Positions 9,684 through 18,579 of a DNA stretch of 64,000 nt are shown one piece after another. Under the pieces are notes generated by a model. The model saw only the letters and a list, made by a program, of their open reading frames with translations, was not told where the DNA came from and searched no databases. The stretch covers positions 13,169,730 to 13,233,729 of the forward strand of contig NC_134456.1 in the NCBI RefSeq assembly GCF_047948215.1, given 5' to 3'. The DNA comes from Lycorma delicatula (taxonomy: Eukaryota > Arthropoda > Insecta > Hemiptera > Fulgoridae). The position numbers and the translations under genes are program-made. The first letter of the stretch is position 1; every line of letters starts with the position of its first letter.

Positions 9684-9852
9684 AAAACACTTTAAACCCC
9701 CATACAATAAATTGTAACTAATTATTGTTTTTTAATTTAAAAAAACGATATTTATTTACATTTATTGAATGTAGTGGTTCCAAGGCCCGTGACACGATAT
9801 GATATTGGATTTATCCACTATCAATTGTGTTACAAATGGTGAGGAGTGTTTT
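9684..9852 (+). ncRNA. Twister-like ribozyme candidate, copy A-1
   Basis: Closed by P1 AAAACACT/AGTGTTTT (8 bp). Inside P1 come TTAAACCC, P2 CCAT/ATGG, a long arm CAATAAAT-TGTAA/TTACA-TTTATTG extended by TATTGTTTTTT/AAAAAACGATA, the invariant GGTTCCAAGGCCC, a variable stem GTGACAC/GTGTTAC, and GGTGAGGAG. UCC of the GGTTCCAAGG segment can pair with GGA of GAGGAG. Order and motifs resemble the twister class (U-A-A after P1, CCAAG loop, GGAG near P1'). Cleavage is not shown. Confidence 0.45.
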
Positions 9853-9895
9853 ATAGTAAACCTATTGCATTTTTTTCTCCATATAAGTCCTTCCG

Positions 9896-10207
9896 ATGTG
9901 TAATTCCATCCGCAGTTTAGCGATAGACGTTGACATAGCCGCATCGGTGTGGACGATTAGATTTTTTCCGAATCGCCGCGTAAGAACGTTGCGTCATCTT
10001 ATGAAACTTACAATTGCTGCGTTTCCTCACGCAACAGGTATTACCGCAGACATACACCGTTTCAATACGGTTAGAGTGGTTTTCAATTACGACGCCACTT
10101 ACGCTGAACTTCACGACGGTTTACAAGAATATTTGGACAGTTTAAAAATAGATACTGTAGACGGCTTGTGTAGACATTATATTAATTACAGTGACGACCC
10201 GATATAG
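9896..10207 (+). CDS. Unknown accessory protein, 103 aa (copy A)
   Basis: Open from ATG 9896 to TAG 10205-10207 and intact in copy B (34886-35197) with very few changes, nearly all silent or conservative to the eye. The product is a mixed alpha/beta sequence (VWTIRFFPNRRVRTLRHL, DGLQEYLDSLKIDTVDG) without membrane segment or recognisable domain. It lies 5 nt before the next gene, so the two probably form one transcription unit ending in structured module 2. Conservation between otherwise decaying copies argues that it is real. Confidence 0.6.
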   Translation: MCNSIRSLAIDVDIAASVWTIRFFPNRRVRTLRHLMKLTIAAFPHATGITADIHRFNTVRVVFNYDATYAELHDGLQEYLDSLKIDTVDGLCRHYINYSDDPI

Positions 10208-10212
10208 TAGCG

Positions 10213-10947
10213 ATGAAAACGTTAAGCGATTCGGTAAACGAATTGAGGTTTATTGCATCGTATATTCGCAAATATTGTTTTATGATGCTTACTACCCACT
10301 ACGATGTTAATGATGAAATACATGCTTTCGATTGTAAGAAATCCGACTATTGCGGTCGTGGTCTACCAGAATACTTATGTTCGTGCGAACTGATTATTGA
10401 AAACGTAAAAAAAATGCACGCTATGGTACGTGCAAATAAATACGAAGTGTTATGGGAAAGTCCGTTCGCCTGTACAGTTATCGATAGTAACGAACTCCAT
10501 CGGTTGTTTTTCAAAATTGTCGTGGAAATAGAGGGTACGAAGGTAAATCACAATTGCAATTGCCGTTCGAGTGTGAGCACTGCGAATGTTAAGATGGACA
10601 CCGTAGCATTTATTAACGTTTTCAACGATGAATATTGTTTTCTAAAGAAGATACCGTTCAGGAGGTTGACCGATCTTGATATCGGTGTGAGCTACGTACT
10701 GTTGGAAATGAGAAAAATATTTACTTAATACGGCGAACTCTGTATTTGTGTAATATTGTTCAACAGCGAATCGGATGAACCAGACAGCTTTCAAACCTTA
10801 TTACCAAAGACGTATACAAACAGATTTACCGACGATGAATTGAACATTGTAAAAAGTCATTCGATGAAATTAACTTATTATGGAAAGAAAAAACTCGCCA
10901 ACGGTGACGTTGACGAGTTCAACGAGGATATAAAAATATGTTTGTAA
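10213..10947 (+). pseudogene. Unknown accessory protein with a nonsense codon (copy A)
   Basis: ATG 10213 opens a frame of 244 codons interrupted by TAA 10726-10728; copy B reads CAA (Gln) there and is intact (35203-35937). The N-terminal 170 residues contain several Cys/His pairs (CGRGLPEYLCSCE, CNCRSS) and may bind metal. The last 50 residues (LLPKTYTNRFTDDELN, MKLTYYGKKK) resemble the C-terminus of the small OB-like protein at 11915, suggesting a shared domain. Confidence 0.65.
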
Positions 10948-10956
10948 AATTTTGCA

Positions 10957-11054
10957 CGAGTGTTTGTAGGCCTATTGGGGAGAGATATCACTCGCATAAA
11001 AAAAATCTCAACGCGCTGCAGTTGCTACCTCTTGGGTGGTGTGGAAACGCAACT
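10957..11054 (+). ncRNA. Recurrent structured module 2, copy A-2
   Basis: Begins 9 nt after the stop of the 10213 gene frame. Outer stem CGAGTG/CACTCG is perfect, second stem AGTTGC/GCAACT is perfect and differs from other copies by a compensatory G-C to A-T change. Confidence 0.6.
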
Positions 11055-11165
11055 CGAACAAATGTATTTTTTTGTGGTGGTGGTAAAGGTTTTTAAGAGA
11101 CTTATAAAATTTCTCTCATCCTCTCACAACGCGAATGTACCTTTACTCGAGAGGCTTTAAATCAA

Positions 11166-11375
11166 TTAAAATCTTAAATGTACATAATTATAATTTTGTG
11201 TAACAGTCTTTTTTGCTTTATTCTTTTTTTTCTTTATAGGTCTTCGGTATTGATTATTATTGTTTGTTAAAGTTTGTAAATACTGAAAAATCTCACCAAT
11301 ATTTGGATCGATATTTTCTTTATTATCGCACTCCATGTCGTACAATATAAATTGCTCGTCGGTAACAAGATCCAT
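11166..11375 (-). CDS. Small minus-strand protein with a KEN motif (copy A only)
   Basis: 69 codons on the minus strand from ATG at 11375. The N-terminal half is acidic (MDLVTDEQFILYDMECD) with DNKENIDP, and the C-terminal half is strongly basic (RRPIKKKKNKAKK). KEN is the degron recognised by the APC/C ubiquitin ligase, and an ENxxP context is seen in cyclins; whether it works here is unknown. The gene diverges from the 11915 gene across the GATA repeat array, which could drive both. Copy B lacks this stretch. Composition is protein-like, but without a second copy confidence is limited. Confidence 0.45.
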   Translation of the reverse strand: MDLVTDEQFILYDMECDNKENIDPNIGEIFQYLQTLTNNNNQYRRPIKKKKNKAKKTVTQNYNYVHLRF

Positions 11376-11429
11376 TGTGAATAGCGTTCAGTGGACCGTC
11401 TCTCAGTGAACGTGATAAAAGTAATTTTT

Positions 11430-11800
11430 AATTGATACGACTGAACACAAGTTATAGATAAGAAATTAAAATAAATACGATTCGTGGAATTATTTATCGT
11501 GTCGATAAGAACAAAAAAAAATTGGCTTGTGGTTTAGAAAGAAAAAAATTATTATTGCGTTGATAAGGAAAAAAATAATTGGCTCAACCGGATGTAGGTA
11601 GTAGATAAAAAATTAAAAATAGATACAATTCGTGGAATTATTTATCGTGACGATAAGAATAAAAAATTATTTATCGCTTCGATAAGAAAAAATAATTGGC
11701 TCGACGGGATGTGGTTAGTAGATAAGAAATTAAAATAAATACAATTCGTGGAATTATTTATCGCTTTGATAAAAAAATTAAAATTAATATTATTCGTCGA
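11430..11800. repeat. GATA-rich palindromic repeat array (copy A)
   Basis: Irregular tandem units of roughly 50-90 bp with a shared core: ATTCGTGGAATTATTTATCG, then a short spacer and CGATAAGAA, forming small palindromes such as TTATCGCTTCGATAA and TTATCGTGACGATAA. Units also share AATTGGCTCGACCGGATG. Each unit carries one or two GATAAG or TTATC sites. The array precedes a TATA box at 11845 and lies between divergent genes, resembling a viral enhancer. Copy B has a related array at 36120-36470. Confidence 0.65.
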
Positions 11801-11844
11801 TTCTTGGAATACCGAATGCGGATGTTGATAAGCAGATTTGTGGG

Positions 11845-11853
11845 TATAAAAAG
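11845..11853 (+). promoter_or_regulatory. TATA box downstream of the GATA array (copy A)
   Basis: TATAAAAAG, followed about 30 nt later by CTCATTC initiator-like sequence and by ATG 11915. Conserved as TATAAATAG at 36523 in copy B. Confidence 0.6.
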
Positions 11854-11914
11854 CCATTCGTAACCGTCCTAGTCTCATTCTACAGATAACGTTTGAAGAA
11901 AAAACAACACCATA

Positions 11915-12232
11915 ATGACTGATGGAAGAAACAATTTTATTCACCAATTGAATAAGCGTCTTGTTGCAACCAACCTAGAGACGAAGAGCGTTAGTGATCT
12001 TACGATTGGGAAACCGTACGAGGTTGTATGGTTAAGAAAAATTGCAACGCGGTATGGAAAAAGTATCGTGTGTCGTTTACGCGATGGTGAGGAAACGATG
12101 TTCAATGTTTACTTGCCGAGAACATTTGCGTAAACATTGAAAGAGGACGAATTTGACACAATAACTGAAATGAAGCTGAAACTCGTCTTCAAAGGACGCA
12201 TCGGAAAAGCCTTCGATGTGGTATTCGAGTAA
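11915..12232 (+). pseudogene. Small OB-like protein with a nonsense codon (copy A)
   Basis: ATG 11915 opens a frame that is stopped by TAA 12131-12133 where copy B has GAA, then continues in frame to TAA 12230-12232. See the intact copy B protein at 36590-36913. The core KPYEVVWLRKIATRYGKSIVCRLRDGE is well preserved. The gene ends 20 nt before a histone-type stem-loop. Confidence 0.65.
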
Positions 12233-12252
12233 TACCAGGTAGCTATTCAAAC

Positions 12253-12268
12253 TGTCCTTTTCAGGACA
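12253..12268 (+). terminator. Histone-type 3' stem-loop, copy A-2
   Basis: TGTCCT-TTTC-AGGACA, 20 nt after the stop at 12232, identical to copies A-1, B-1 and B-2, flanked by CAAAC and ACAACA. Confidence 0.6.
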
Positions 12269-12315
12269 ACACATTAAACAAACAACACAAAATTACACAT
12301 ACATACACAAAACAA

Positions 12316-12483
12316 AAAACACTTTAAACCCCCATCAATAAATTTGTAACTAATTATTGTTTTTTTTAAAAAAAAACGATATTTTTTTACATTTATTGAA
12401 TGTAGTGGTTCCGAGGCCCGCGACATGATGTGGTAATAGATTTATCTACTATCGGATTATGTTGCAAATGGTGAGGAGTGTTT
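12316..12483 (+). ncRNA. Twister-like ribozyme candidate, copy A-2
   Basis: P1 AAAACACT / AGTGTTT, TTAAACCCCCAT, then GGTTCCGAGGCCC and the variable stem CGACATGAT/ATTATGTTG, then GGTGAGGAG. The variable stem differs from copy A-1 at both arms but stays paired, i.e. compensatory change. One base of the CCAAGG motif is CCGAGG here. Confidence 0.45.
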
Positions 12484-12623
12484 AAACAAAAACAATCTTA
12501 GTTCTTTGTTTTTAAAATTTCTCATGAGGGGCGTCTGCTTACGACAATAAATTTATTCGTACTTCTGCATTTGGTGTGAACGGTTGAACATCGGGAAAAT
12601 GAATATTTTATTGTGTACAGATT

Positions 12624-13001
12624 TTGTGTTACATTATAACTACTGTAGAGTGTCACCATTCGTTATTCTACGAAACGTATATCCAAACGTTAGCTTTTCG
12701 GTATAAAATACCGCAACAAAGATCCGTACCGGTAATGAGTCTTTCGAAAGATTTAAATTCTCAAAGATTTATTTTCAGACCGGTTTATGTCGTTCTACAT
12801 CGTTGTGATATAGGTTCGGGTTGTTGCCAGAGTCCTGAATTCGTATGCCAACCAGATGTTAATAGTATCGAAAAGGTGATAGTCGAAATTAACATAAAAG
12901 AACAGTTTATTAATAACACTTTGAAAATGTATCATAGAAAAATTGTAGCTTTAAATCATACAAAATGCACTTGTCAGGATATCACCATACCTATCAGATG
13001 A
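12624..13001 (+). CDS. PDGF/VEGF-like cystine-knot protein (copy A)
   Basis: Open frame to TGA 12999-13001; the first in-frame ATG is 12735, giving 88 residues. The core reads PVYVVLHRCDIGSGCC, then FVCQPD, then a 35-residue spacer and HTKCTCQD. This matches the PDGF/VEGF signature (Cys-x-Arg/His-Cys-x-Gly-Cys-Cys, Cys-x-Pro, final Cys-x-Cys), although the first conserved Cys is not obvious. A secreted growth factor would need a signal peptide; the ATG at 12599 opens a hydrophobic short peptide in another frame, so the true N-terminus may be eroded or spliced. Copy B keeps the domain but has a TGA before it. Viral VEGF genes are known from other large DNA viruses; acquisition from a host is inferred. 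Confidence 0.5.
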   Translation: MCYIITTVECHHSLFYETYIQTLAFRYKIPQQRSVPVMSLSKDLNSQRFIFRPVYVVLHRCDIGSGCCQSPEFVCQPDVNSIEKVIVEINIKEQFINNTLKMYHRKIVALNHTKCTCQDITIPIR

Positions 13002-13085
13002 ATTTTTTCGAATTGTGGAGGGGAGGTTGTGACATTCTGATTCGTTGATAGCAGGGTGTGGTAGTTGTGGTGGTGGGGAGGAGCT

Positions 13086-13094
13086 TATAAATAG
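13086..13094 (+). promoter_or_regulatory. TATA box of the 13147 gene (copy A)
   Basis: TATAAATAG about 60 nt upstream of ATG 13147, with AAGCAGTTTATTCG about 28 nt downstream as possible initiator. Preceded by a GT/GG-rich stretch. Identical in copy B (37530-37538). Confidence 0.6.
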
Positions 13095-13146
13095 CGTGTA
13101 ACTGAGTGAAGCAGTTTATTCGTTGAGAAACGTTCGAGTTGTAAAC

Positions 13147-13816
13147 ATGATTCAGTTTAGTGAAAAAGATGTACGCGTGCGCGTCGGTGACCAACAACTG
13201 AAGACTATGTGTTTTAAATTAAAACACAGTTACGTATATATTGTCGATTTATCTGAACATGATTTTCATAAAAACGGTGATAACTTGGTCATAAGAGTGG
13301 TTTTCAATGATGATGATTGCGGATATGGACGAAAATATTATTGCGAATTTGAATGCGGTGAACAAGCTATTGCACTTATTCACAGCAAGGAAGTACTGTT
13401 TTCTGGATTCTACGGTGACGACGGTAATGTAAAAGCGTTCAAATTAAATCGTTCGTCGAATATGAATTTGAATGCGTCCGTGTTAAAAAGATCTCAATAC
13501 GTCGCATCGAAAAAATAACGTACTCGCTGTAAATGTGTATGCTGCAAACGAAAGAAGAAGAGTAACAGCTAATGTAGCGACGGACGGAGGACTTTTCTTC
13601 AGAGGTCGTGATGAGGTAGATTGTTCTGCCGATGGTTGTGACGATGATACCCAACCGCTGTTGGTGGCGTACGACACAAATGAAAATTCAGAATTCGATT
13701 ACGTTACAACCAATCGATATATGAAAGGACGTCACATCGCTTCTCTTTATTTTATTTTATACAAGAATACGAAACGCAAAGAAGAGGATAAAGAAAACCG
13801 CCAACGAATATATTAA
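13147..13816 (+). pseudogene. Unknown accessory protein, frameshifted by a small insertion (copy A)
   Basis: ATG 13147 opens 124 codons ending at 13518; the remainder is in another frame (13535-13816). Relative to copy B, copy A has about 16 extra bases near 13465-13485 that break the frame. Conserved first half: KLKHSYVYIVDLSEHDF and YGRKYYCEFECGEQAIALIH; second half: DTQPLLVAYDTNENSEFDYV and a Lys/Arg/Glu tail. No family recognised. The product is described under copy B (37591-38256). Confidence 0.6.
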
Positions 13817-13835
13817 TTTCTACGATGTTTAAATA

Positions 13836-13851
13836 AGTCCTTTTAAAGACT
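13836..13851 (+). terminator. Histone-type 3' stem-loop, copy A-3 (one mismatch)
   Basis: AGTCCT-TTTA-AAGACT, 19 nt after the stop at 13816. Copy B-3 has the fully paired form AGTCCT-TTTA-AGGACT. Compared with the TGTCCT version, the outermost pair changes from T-A to A-T, a compensatory swap. Confidence 0.55.
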
Positions 13852-13899
13852 ACAACACATTACAAAATCAACACAAAATTACACACATACACAAAACAA

Positions 13900-14067
13900 A
13901 AAACACTTTAAACCCCCATACAATAAATCGTAACTAACTATTGTTTTTTTTTAAAAAAACGATATTTATTTACGTTTACTGTATGCAATGGTTCCAAGGC
14001 CCGTGACATGATATGATATTGGATTTATCCACTATCAGTTGTGTTACAAATGGTGAGGAGAGTGTTT
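13900..14067 (+). ncRNA. Twister-like ribozyme candidate, copy A-3
   Basis: P1 AAAACACT / AGTGTTT, TTAAACCCCCAT, GGTTCCAAGGCCC, variable stem GTGACAT/GTGTTAC, GGTGAGGAG. Same order and spacing as copy A-1. Confidence 0.45.
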
Positions 14068-14135
14068 AACACATTTTTTAAGTATTTTCAAAATAGAAGA
14101 AAGTGGTGCGATAGACATATGCTTGCAATATTACG

Positions 14136-14395
14136 TTTATGTATGGGAAACATTATTTCTTTACTTCTTTACAAGAGCGTGATGTTATAAACGACAAATG
14201 CAGATGATGGATAATGATAAACTTACACAAGAAGGTAGGTTTCGCATACATAAATTAGAGAGTTATCTTGGGATTTTTTTGTTTCACATAGATGTGCTTT
14301 CCTGTATAAGTTTATCATTACTCATTATTTGCATTTGTTGTTCATAACATCCCGGTCTTGTAAAGAAGTATCATGAAGACGTTTCTTAAGATATA
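14136..14395 (+). ncRNA. Long imperfect hairpin, microRNA-precursor-like (copy A)
   Basis: A roughly 60-nt inner arm at 14167-14228 pairs with 14304-14365 (for example ACAAATGCAGATGATGG with the reverse complement of its partner), and weaker pairing extends outward to about 14136 and 14395. Copy B has the same hairpin (38535-38764) with different bases but preserved pairing. No ORF is present in the interval. Confidence 0.55.
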
Positions 14396-14397
14396 GT

Positions 14398-14492
14398 CGA
14401 GTGTTTTTTAGGCCTACTGGGGAGAGATATCACTCTAAAAAAAATCTCAACGCACCGCGGTTGCTACCTCTGGGGTGGTGTGGAACTGCAAC
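14398..14492 (+). ncRNA. Recurrent structured module 2, copy A-3
   Basis: CGAGTG...CACTC, TTAGGCCTA, GGGGAGAGAT, AATCTCAACGC, GTTGC/GCAAC, GTGGTGTGGAA. It directly abuts the fourth ribozyme-like module without a coding gene between. Confidence 0.55.
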
Positions 14493-14652
14493 AACACTCT
14501 AAACCCCCATACAGTAATGTAAAACTATTTTTTAGAAATAAAATTTAGTCGATCGGCATTACTGGATGAAGGGTCCAAGGCCTGCGGTGTAATACGACGT
14601 CAGATTCACCATCTGTTGTCGAATTACACTTGCGAATGGTGAGGAGAATGTT
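14493..14652 (+). ncRNA. Twister-like ribozyme candidate, copy A-4 (diverged)
   Basis: P1 AACACTC / GAATGTT (one mismatch), TAAACCCCCAT, P3 CAGTAATG/CATTACTG, GGTCCAAGGCC, variable stem GTGTAAT/ATTACAC, GGTGAGGAG. Primary sequence of P3 and the variable stem differs completely from copies A-1 to A-3 while the pairing and the invariant segments remain, the strongest sign of selection on structure. Confidence 0.5.
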
Positions 14653-15124
14653 CCAACACATAAATTCATTTCATAACTTTTTTTAATTTTACAGATCAAG
14701 ACACAACCGGATTTAACCGGTTACAACTCAAGTCACTTTTGTATTAGTGACCCGATAATTATAACAAAAAATTTCGTTATCGCATCCGCTCTTATTAGAG
14801 ACGACGTTCCAGTTCGCACGTACGCACTAACGGCTAGTGCACATGCGCCGATTCTAATTCCAACGCTGCGATTGGTCAATCGGACTACTTTAGACCACGT
14901 CGGTCCCACAATTCTTCAGTCGAGCGCCGCATCTCGCACGGTAAACACCTTGCGTCACTCCGCTGACGCACGCACGCAAACACACGCGCAGCAGACACCG
15001 CCGCCACCGCCTCCCGGTGCACAATCCACGACGAGAACCTCTCTCCTTCGCGGTAACGCCTCCCGACGCCATCGCCTGGACGACCAGGATCATCCTCGAG
15101 GTACGTCTATTTTTTTTATTCACT

Positions 15125-15153
<29 letters not shown>
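15125..15153. repeat. (TG)n microsatellite in the TIR
   Basis: Uninterrupted TG repeat ending in TGTACAG; the same tract is in the other TIR copies (17692-17745 as CA, 39493-39543). Confidence 0.9.
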
Positions 15154-15155
<2 letters not shown>

Positions 15156-15221
15156 AGACTGATGTGACGTTAAAATTCACAGCTTACGTAGAACATTTTT
15201 CACTCATTACATCAGGGAGTC

Positions 15222-15292
15222 ACCGCAGCCGATTCGTTTAAGGCGTCAGTCGGTCGCGTCCCGTCATGACCGGGTTCGAATCGTCTAGCCGA
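15222..15292 (+). other. tRNA-like segment within the TIR
   Basis: CAGCCGATTCGTTTAAGGCGTCAG resembles a tRNA-Leu/Ser A-box region and GACCGGGTTCGAATCGTC matches a pol III B box, closing with GCCGACCGAAC against CGGTCGC-like 5' sequence. It is repeated in all three TIRs, so it predates their separation. Probably a tRNA-derived SINE head captured by the TIR, not a functional tRNA. Confidence 0.45.
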
Positions 15293-15487
15293 CCGAACTT
15301 TTTTTCACTTTAAATATTATTTATTTATTTAATTCAAACCGACCGCCACACAACAGTGATACCAACCTTTAAAATATTACTTCAATATATAAACATGTCA
15401 TCACAAAATAAATCAAATTGGCAACACTGACTCGCTGTCGACACAAAATAAATCAAGTTGGCAACACTGACGGGGCTCCGGCGTCAA

Positions 15488-15566
15488 TGACGTCACAATC
15501 CAAGATGGCCGACCACCGCTACCTTGAATCCAATATGGGGAGAGCCGCCATCTTGGGATGACGTCA
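15488..15566. promoter_or_regulatory. Mirror-image CRE and YY1-type sites at the TIR tip
   Basis: TGACGTCA (15488-15495) plus AAGATGGCC (15502-15510), and in reverse GCCATCTT (15547-15554) plus TGACGTCA (15559-15566). TGACGTCA is the ATF/CREB palindrome, AAGATGGC the YY1 core. The left TIR of copy B keeps one such pair; copy B right keeps a degenerate one. Confidence 0.5.
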
Positions 15567-15599
15567 TTTTTGACGCCGTACCCCTATTTTAGTACTACT

Positions 15600-17334
15600 T
15601 GCTTCTTTGGCAGCGGAATCTGCATGTTCATTACCTGGAATCCCTACGTGGCTAGGGACCCAGCAAAAACTTAATTCTGTGTTGCGATTATTCAACTCAG
15701 CGATTGCGTTGTAAATTTCAATGACGATAGGATGTTTGGAATAAAAGTTTTTTAAGGTATGGAGAGCACTACACGAGTCACTGCAAATAAGAAATTTTCT
15801 ATATTTAGGGTTATTGATGTTTAGAGCCTTATTTATAGCGTATAGTTCAGCGGTAAACACACTCGTAATACCGGGGAGACCAAACATATAAGTTCTCTCA
15901 TTGACAACAAATGCACACCCAACTGTATCGTTTTGTTTCGATCTATCAGTGTATACAACCGGGTCTGGTTTCATCTTGGAGAGAACACACTGAAACATTT
16001 GCTGAAAGACAATAGATGGTGTTGATTGTTTATTGTATGTCGTAAGGTCAAAATTAAAATTTATGAGGTTTATTCTCCATGGAAGATATGAGCTAGGATA
16101 CATAGGAAAGAATGACGGTGTGTCAACGTTTATATGCTGCAGCAGACGCCAGGTACGGATACCTACAGGTGCAGTACGACGTGGATGGTCCTCATGCTTT
16201 CCTAGATTAGGATTTCTAAAGACTGAGTCAAGAGCCGGGTGATTTGGCTGTCCTCTGAGACGAGCAAAATAAGATAATAAAAGCTGGTCTCGTCTATCCC
16301 AAAGTGATAATTCACCACAGTCCACAAGTAAGCTTTCGACAGGACATGATCTAAACGCGCCTTTGGCAAGCCGAACGAAAGCATGATGTACACTATCCAG
16401 GATTGTAAGCACGAATTGACGAGCTGAAGAGTAGGCGACACAACCATAATCTAAACGGGAGCGAACAAAGGAATAGTAAAAACGTATCATACATGATCTA
16501 TCGGCTCCCCAGTTGGTGTTAGTAAGGACTCGCTTTAAATGTTTGACCCAAGTAAGACGGCTATCAAAAAATAAACCAAAAAACTTGACGTAAGTAGATA
16601 GTAATAGTCTCTCCGTTCAGAAAAATTTGCGGAATAGAAGGGTTTCGTAGCCGAGAAAAAACTACATTTTGTTTTTTCGGATGAAAATGTGAAACCAGTA
16701 ATCGTGGACCAAGCTTCAAGGTGAGATATAGTGTTCTGCAGTAGTCTCTCTGCTGTAGGTGCTGAACGGCTTGCAATGTAGATAGCAAAGTCGTCAGCAA
16801 ATAGAGAGCATGAGACAGGAACCTGCACACATTTGGTAATATCGTTTATGGCTACAGAAAATAAGGTGGCACTTAATACACTACCTTGGGGCACTCCATT
16901 CTCCAAGATGACACTATCTGAGAGCGAATCATCCACACGAACACGAACCGTTCGGTGATTTAAGAATCCCCGGATAAAAGGAAGCATATTGCCCTTGATT
17001 CCCCATTCTTTGAGAGTGTTAAGAATACCACGTCGCCAGGCTGTCATACGCCTTTTTTGTATCGAAGAAGATAGCGACGAGGTACTGCCGATTTAAAAAA
17101 GCGTTTTGTATGGCTGTTTCTAGTGACACTAAATGGTCAATAGATGATCGTCCTTGTCGAAAACCACACTGTACTGGAGATAGAAAGCCATGTTTCTCCA
17201 AGTACCATGTAAGTCTGCGGTTTACCATTCTCTCCATTATTTTACACAAAACGCTTGTTAATGAAATAGGGCGGTAGCTTGAGGGGTTCGTTTGATCATT
17301 ACAAGGTTTTAGTACTGGTATAATAAATGCTTCT
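15600..17334 (-). mobile_element. Fragment of the I/Jockey-group LINE between the two Polintons
   Basis: Minus-strand ORF2 pieces: RT start (AFIIPVLKP, SYRPISLTS) at 17342-17019, RT core with FFDTKKAYDS, NGVPQGSVLSATLFS and CSLFADDFAIY at 17047-16535, and the RT end plus RNase H (VVYTDRSKQND, TAELYAIN, CSDSCSAL) at 16490-15564. It is close to 44112-42341 of the full-length LINE downstream but has frameshifts and a deletion near 16530. Both ends are cut inside ORF2 and both carry TGCTTCT at the junction to a Polinton TIR. Confidence 0.88.
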
Positions 17335-17708
17335 AGGATCATGTCACGACTGACGTCACTAATTCAAAATAGCAGTGGTCGGCCATCTTGGATTGTGACG
17401 TCAGTGGCGGCCGTAGCCCGGAGTGTTGCCAACTTGCTTTTTTTGTGTCGACTTGGTTATATATTGAAGTAATAATTCAAATGTTGGTAATACTGTTGTG
17501 TAGCGGTCGGATTGAATAAAATAAATAATATTTAAAGTGAAAAAAATTCGGTCGGCTAGAGGACTCCAACCCGGTCATGACAAGACGCGACCGACTGACG
17601 CCTTAAACCAATCGGCTGCAGTGACTCCCTGATGTAATGAGTGAAAAATGTTCTACATAAGCTGTGAATTTTAACGTCACATCAGTCTGTACACACACAC
17701 ACAAACAC

Positions 17709-17745
<37 letters not shown>

Positions 17746-18190
17746 TATAACTACACACAAGTGAATAAAAAAAAATTTAGACGTACCTCGAGGATGATCC
17801 TGGTCGTCCAGGCGATGGCGTCGAGAGGCGTCACCGCGAAGGAGAGAGGTTCTCGTCGTAGATCGTGCACCGGGAGGCGGTGTGTTTGCGTGCGTGCGTC
17901 AGCGGAGTGACACAGGGTGTTTACCATGCGAGATGCGGCGCTCAACTTAAGAGTTGTGGGACCGAAGTAGTCTAAAGTTGTCCGATTGACCAATCGCAGC
18001 GTTGGAATTCGAATCGGCGCATGCGCACTAGCCGTTAGTGCGTACGTGCGAACTGGATCTTCGTTTCTAATAAGAGCGTATGCGATAAGGAAAATGTTTT
18101 TTTATAATTATCGGGTCACTAATACAAAAGTGTGCAAGTTGTTGTTGTAACCGGTTAAATCCAGTTGTGTTTGTATATAAGTGAAAAAAT
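17335..18190. repeat. Left terminal inverted repeat, Polinton copy B
   Basis: Reverse complement of the right TIRs, including the tip motif GGCCATCTTGG-ATTG-TGACGTCA, the tRNA-like segment (about 17548-17625), a CA microsatellite (17692-17745), the splice-donor-like CCTCGAGG region and the CpG-rich part with GCGCATGCGC. The inner edge is at GTATATAAGTGAAAAAATC. Confidence 0.9.
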
Positions 18191-18579
18191 CTGTGTGATT
18201 TCATCATTCGCAATCTGTTATTGAAAGTGAACAAATCGATCGCAGAGAGATCATTATATTTTCATCCTTATTAGCAAGATAAGTTTTACTTTAATTATTT
18301 TTTTTTTAAATACAATTAAAAGAATACGTTATAAATTTAAAAAAATAAATACTAATGGGACAGTATGTTATTATCAAATAACTTTCAAACAAATCAAATA
18401 AATAATTTAATTAAATTTTAAAAAATAAATACAATAAAAAATTATTTTAAACAAATAAAATAAATAATATATATAATGAAAAAAATAAAATGTCTTCTTC
18501 TGTTACTCACTGAAACACAAAAAAAAACAATGTTATATATGTTATATTAATTTGTTTCAGATAATATAAAAAAATAAAA
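18191..18579. other. AT-rich spacer before polymerase gene
   Basis: Mostly A/T with short ATAAA-type repeats, no gene visible. GTTTGTTTCAG-like sequence at 18551-18560 resembles a 3' splice site and may mark the end of an untranslated first intron of the polymerase transcript. Confidence 0.5.

Larger units (their letters stand above)
1..15599 (+). mobile_element. Polinton/Maverick element, copy A (left part outside window)
   Basis: A continuous run of plus-strand genes (packaging ATPase, fibre-like, PLA2-protease, penton-like, double-jelly-roll capsid, accessory genes) ends in an inverted repeat that recurs in reverse at 17335-18190 and directly at 39056-39892. This gene set is diagnostic of Polinton/Maverick or adintovirus-like elements. 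The right end is AGTACTACT at 15591-15599, immediately followed by LINE sequence. The left TIR, polymerase and integrase would lie before base 1. Copy A is collinear with copy B but differs by many point changes and small indels, so the two are diverged relatives and not an assembly duplicate. Confidence 0.92.
14699..15599. repeat. Right terminal inverted repeat, Polinton copy A
   Basis: About 900 bp that recurs in reverse orientation at 17335-18190 and directly at 39056-39892. From inside outward it holds a CpG-rich stretch (14840-15100) with ATTGGTCAAT CCAAT-type boxes, a splice-donor-like GAG|GTACGT (15101), a (TG)n tract (15125-15153), a tRNA-like segment, and at the tip paired TGACGTCA and AAGATGGC motifs. 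The end AGTACTACT agrees with Polinton termini, which conventionally begin with AG. Confidence 0.88.

Noticed and set aside
10960..11160. 66-codon ORF after the 10213 gene
   Set aside because: It lies over structured module 2 and is not conserved in copy B.
11430..11800. CRISPR-like array
   Set aside because: Units are irregular, lack constant repeats and unique spacers, and the DNA is eukaryotic.
12694..12779. Intron in the VEGF-like gene (GTATAA...TTTTCAG)
   Set aside because: Frame is open with or without splicing in copy A, and the same splice in copy B would create a stop, so there is no support either way.
14872..15241. Two overlapping ORFs of 96 and 74 codons in the TIR
   Set aside because: They read through a TG microsatellite and are not kept in the other TIR copies; composition reflects the CpG-rich promoter-like DNA.
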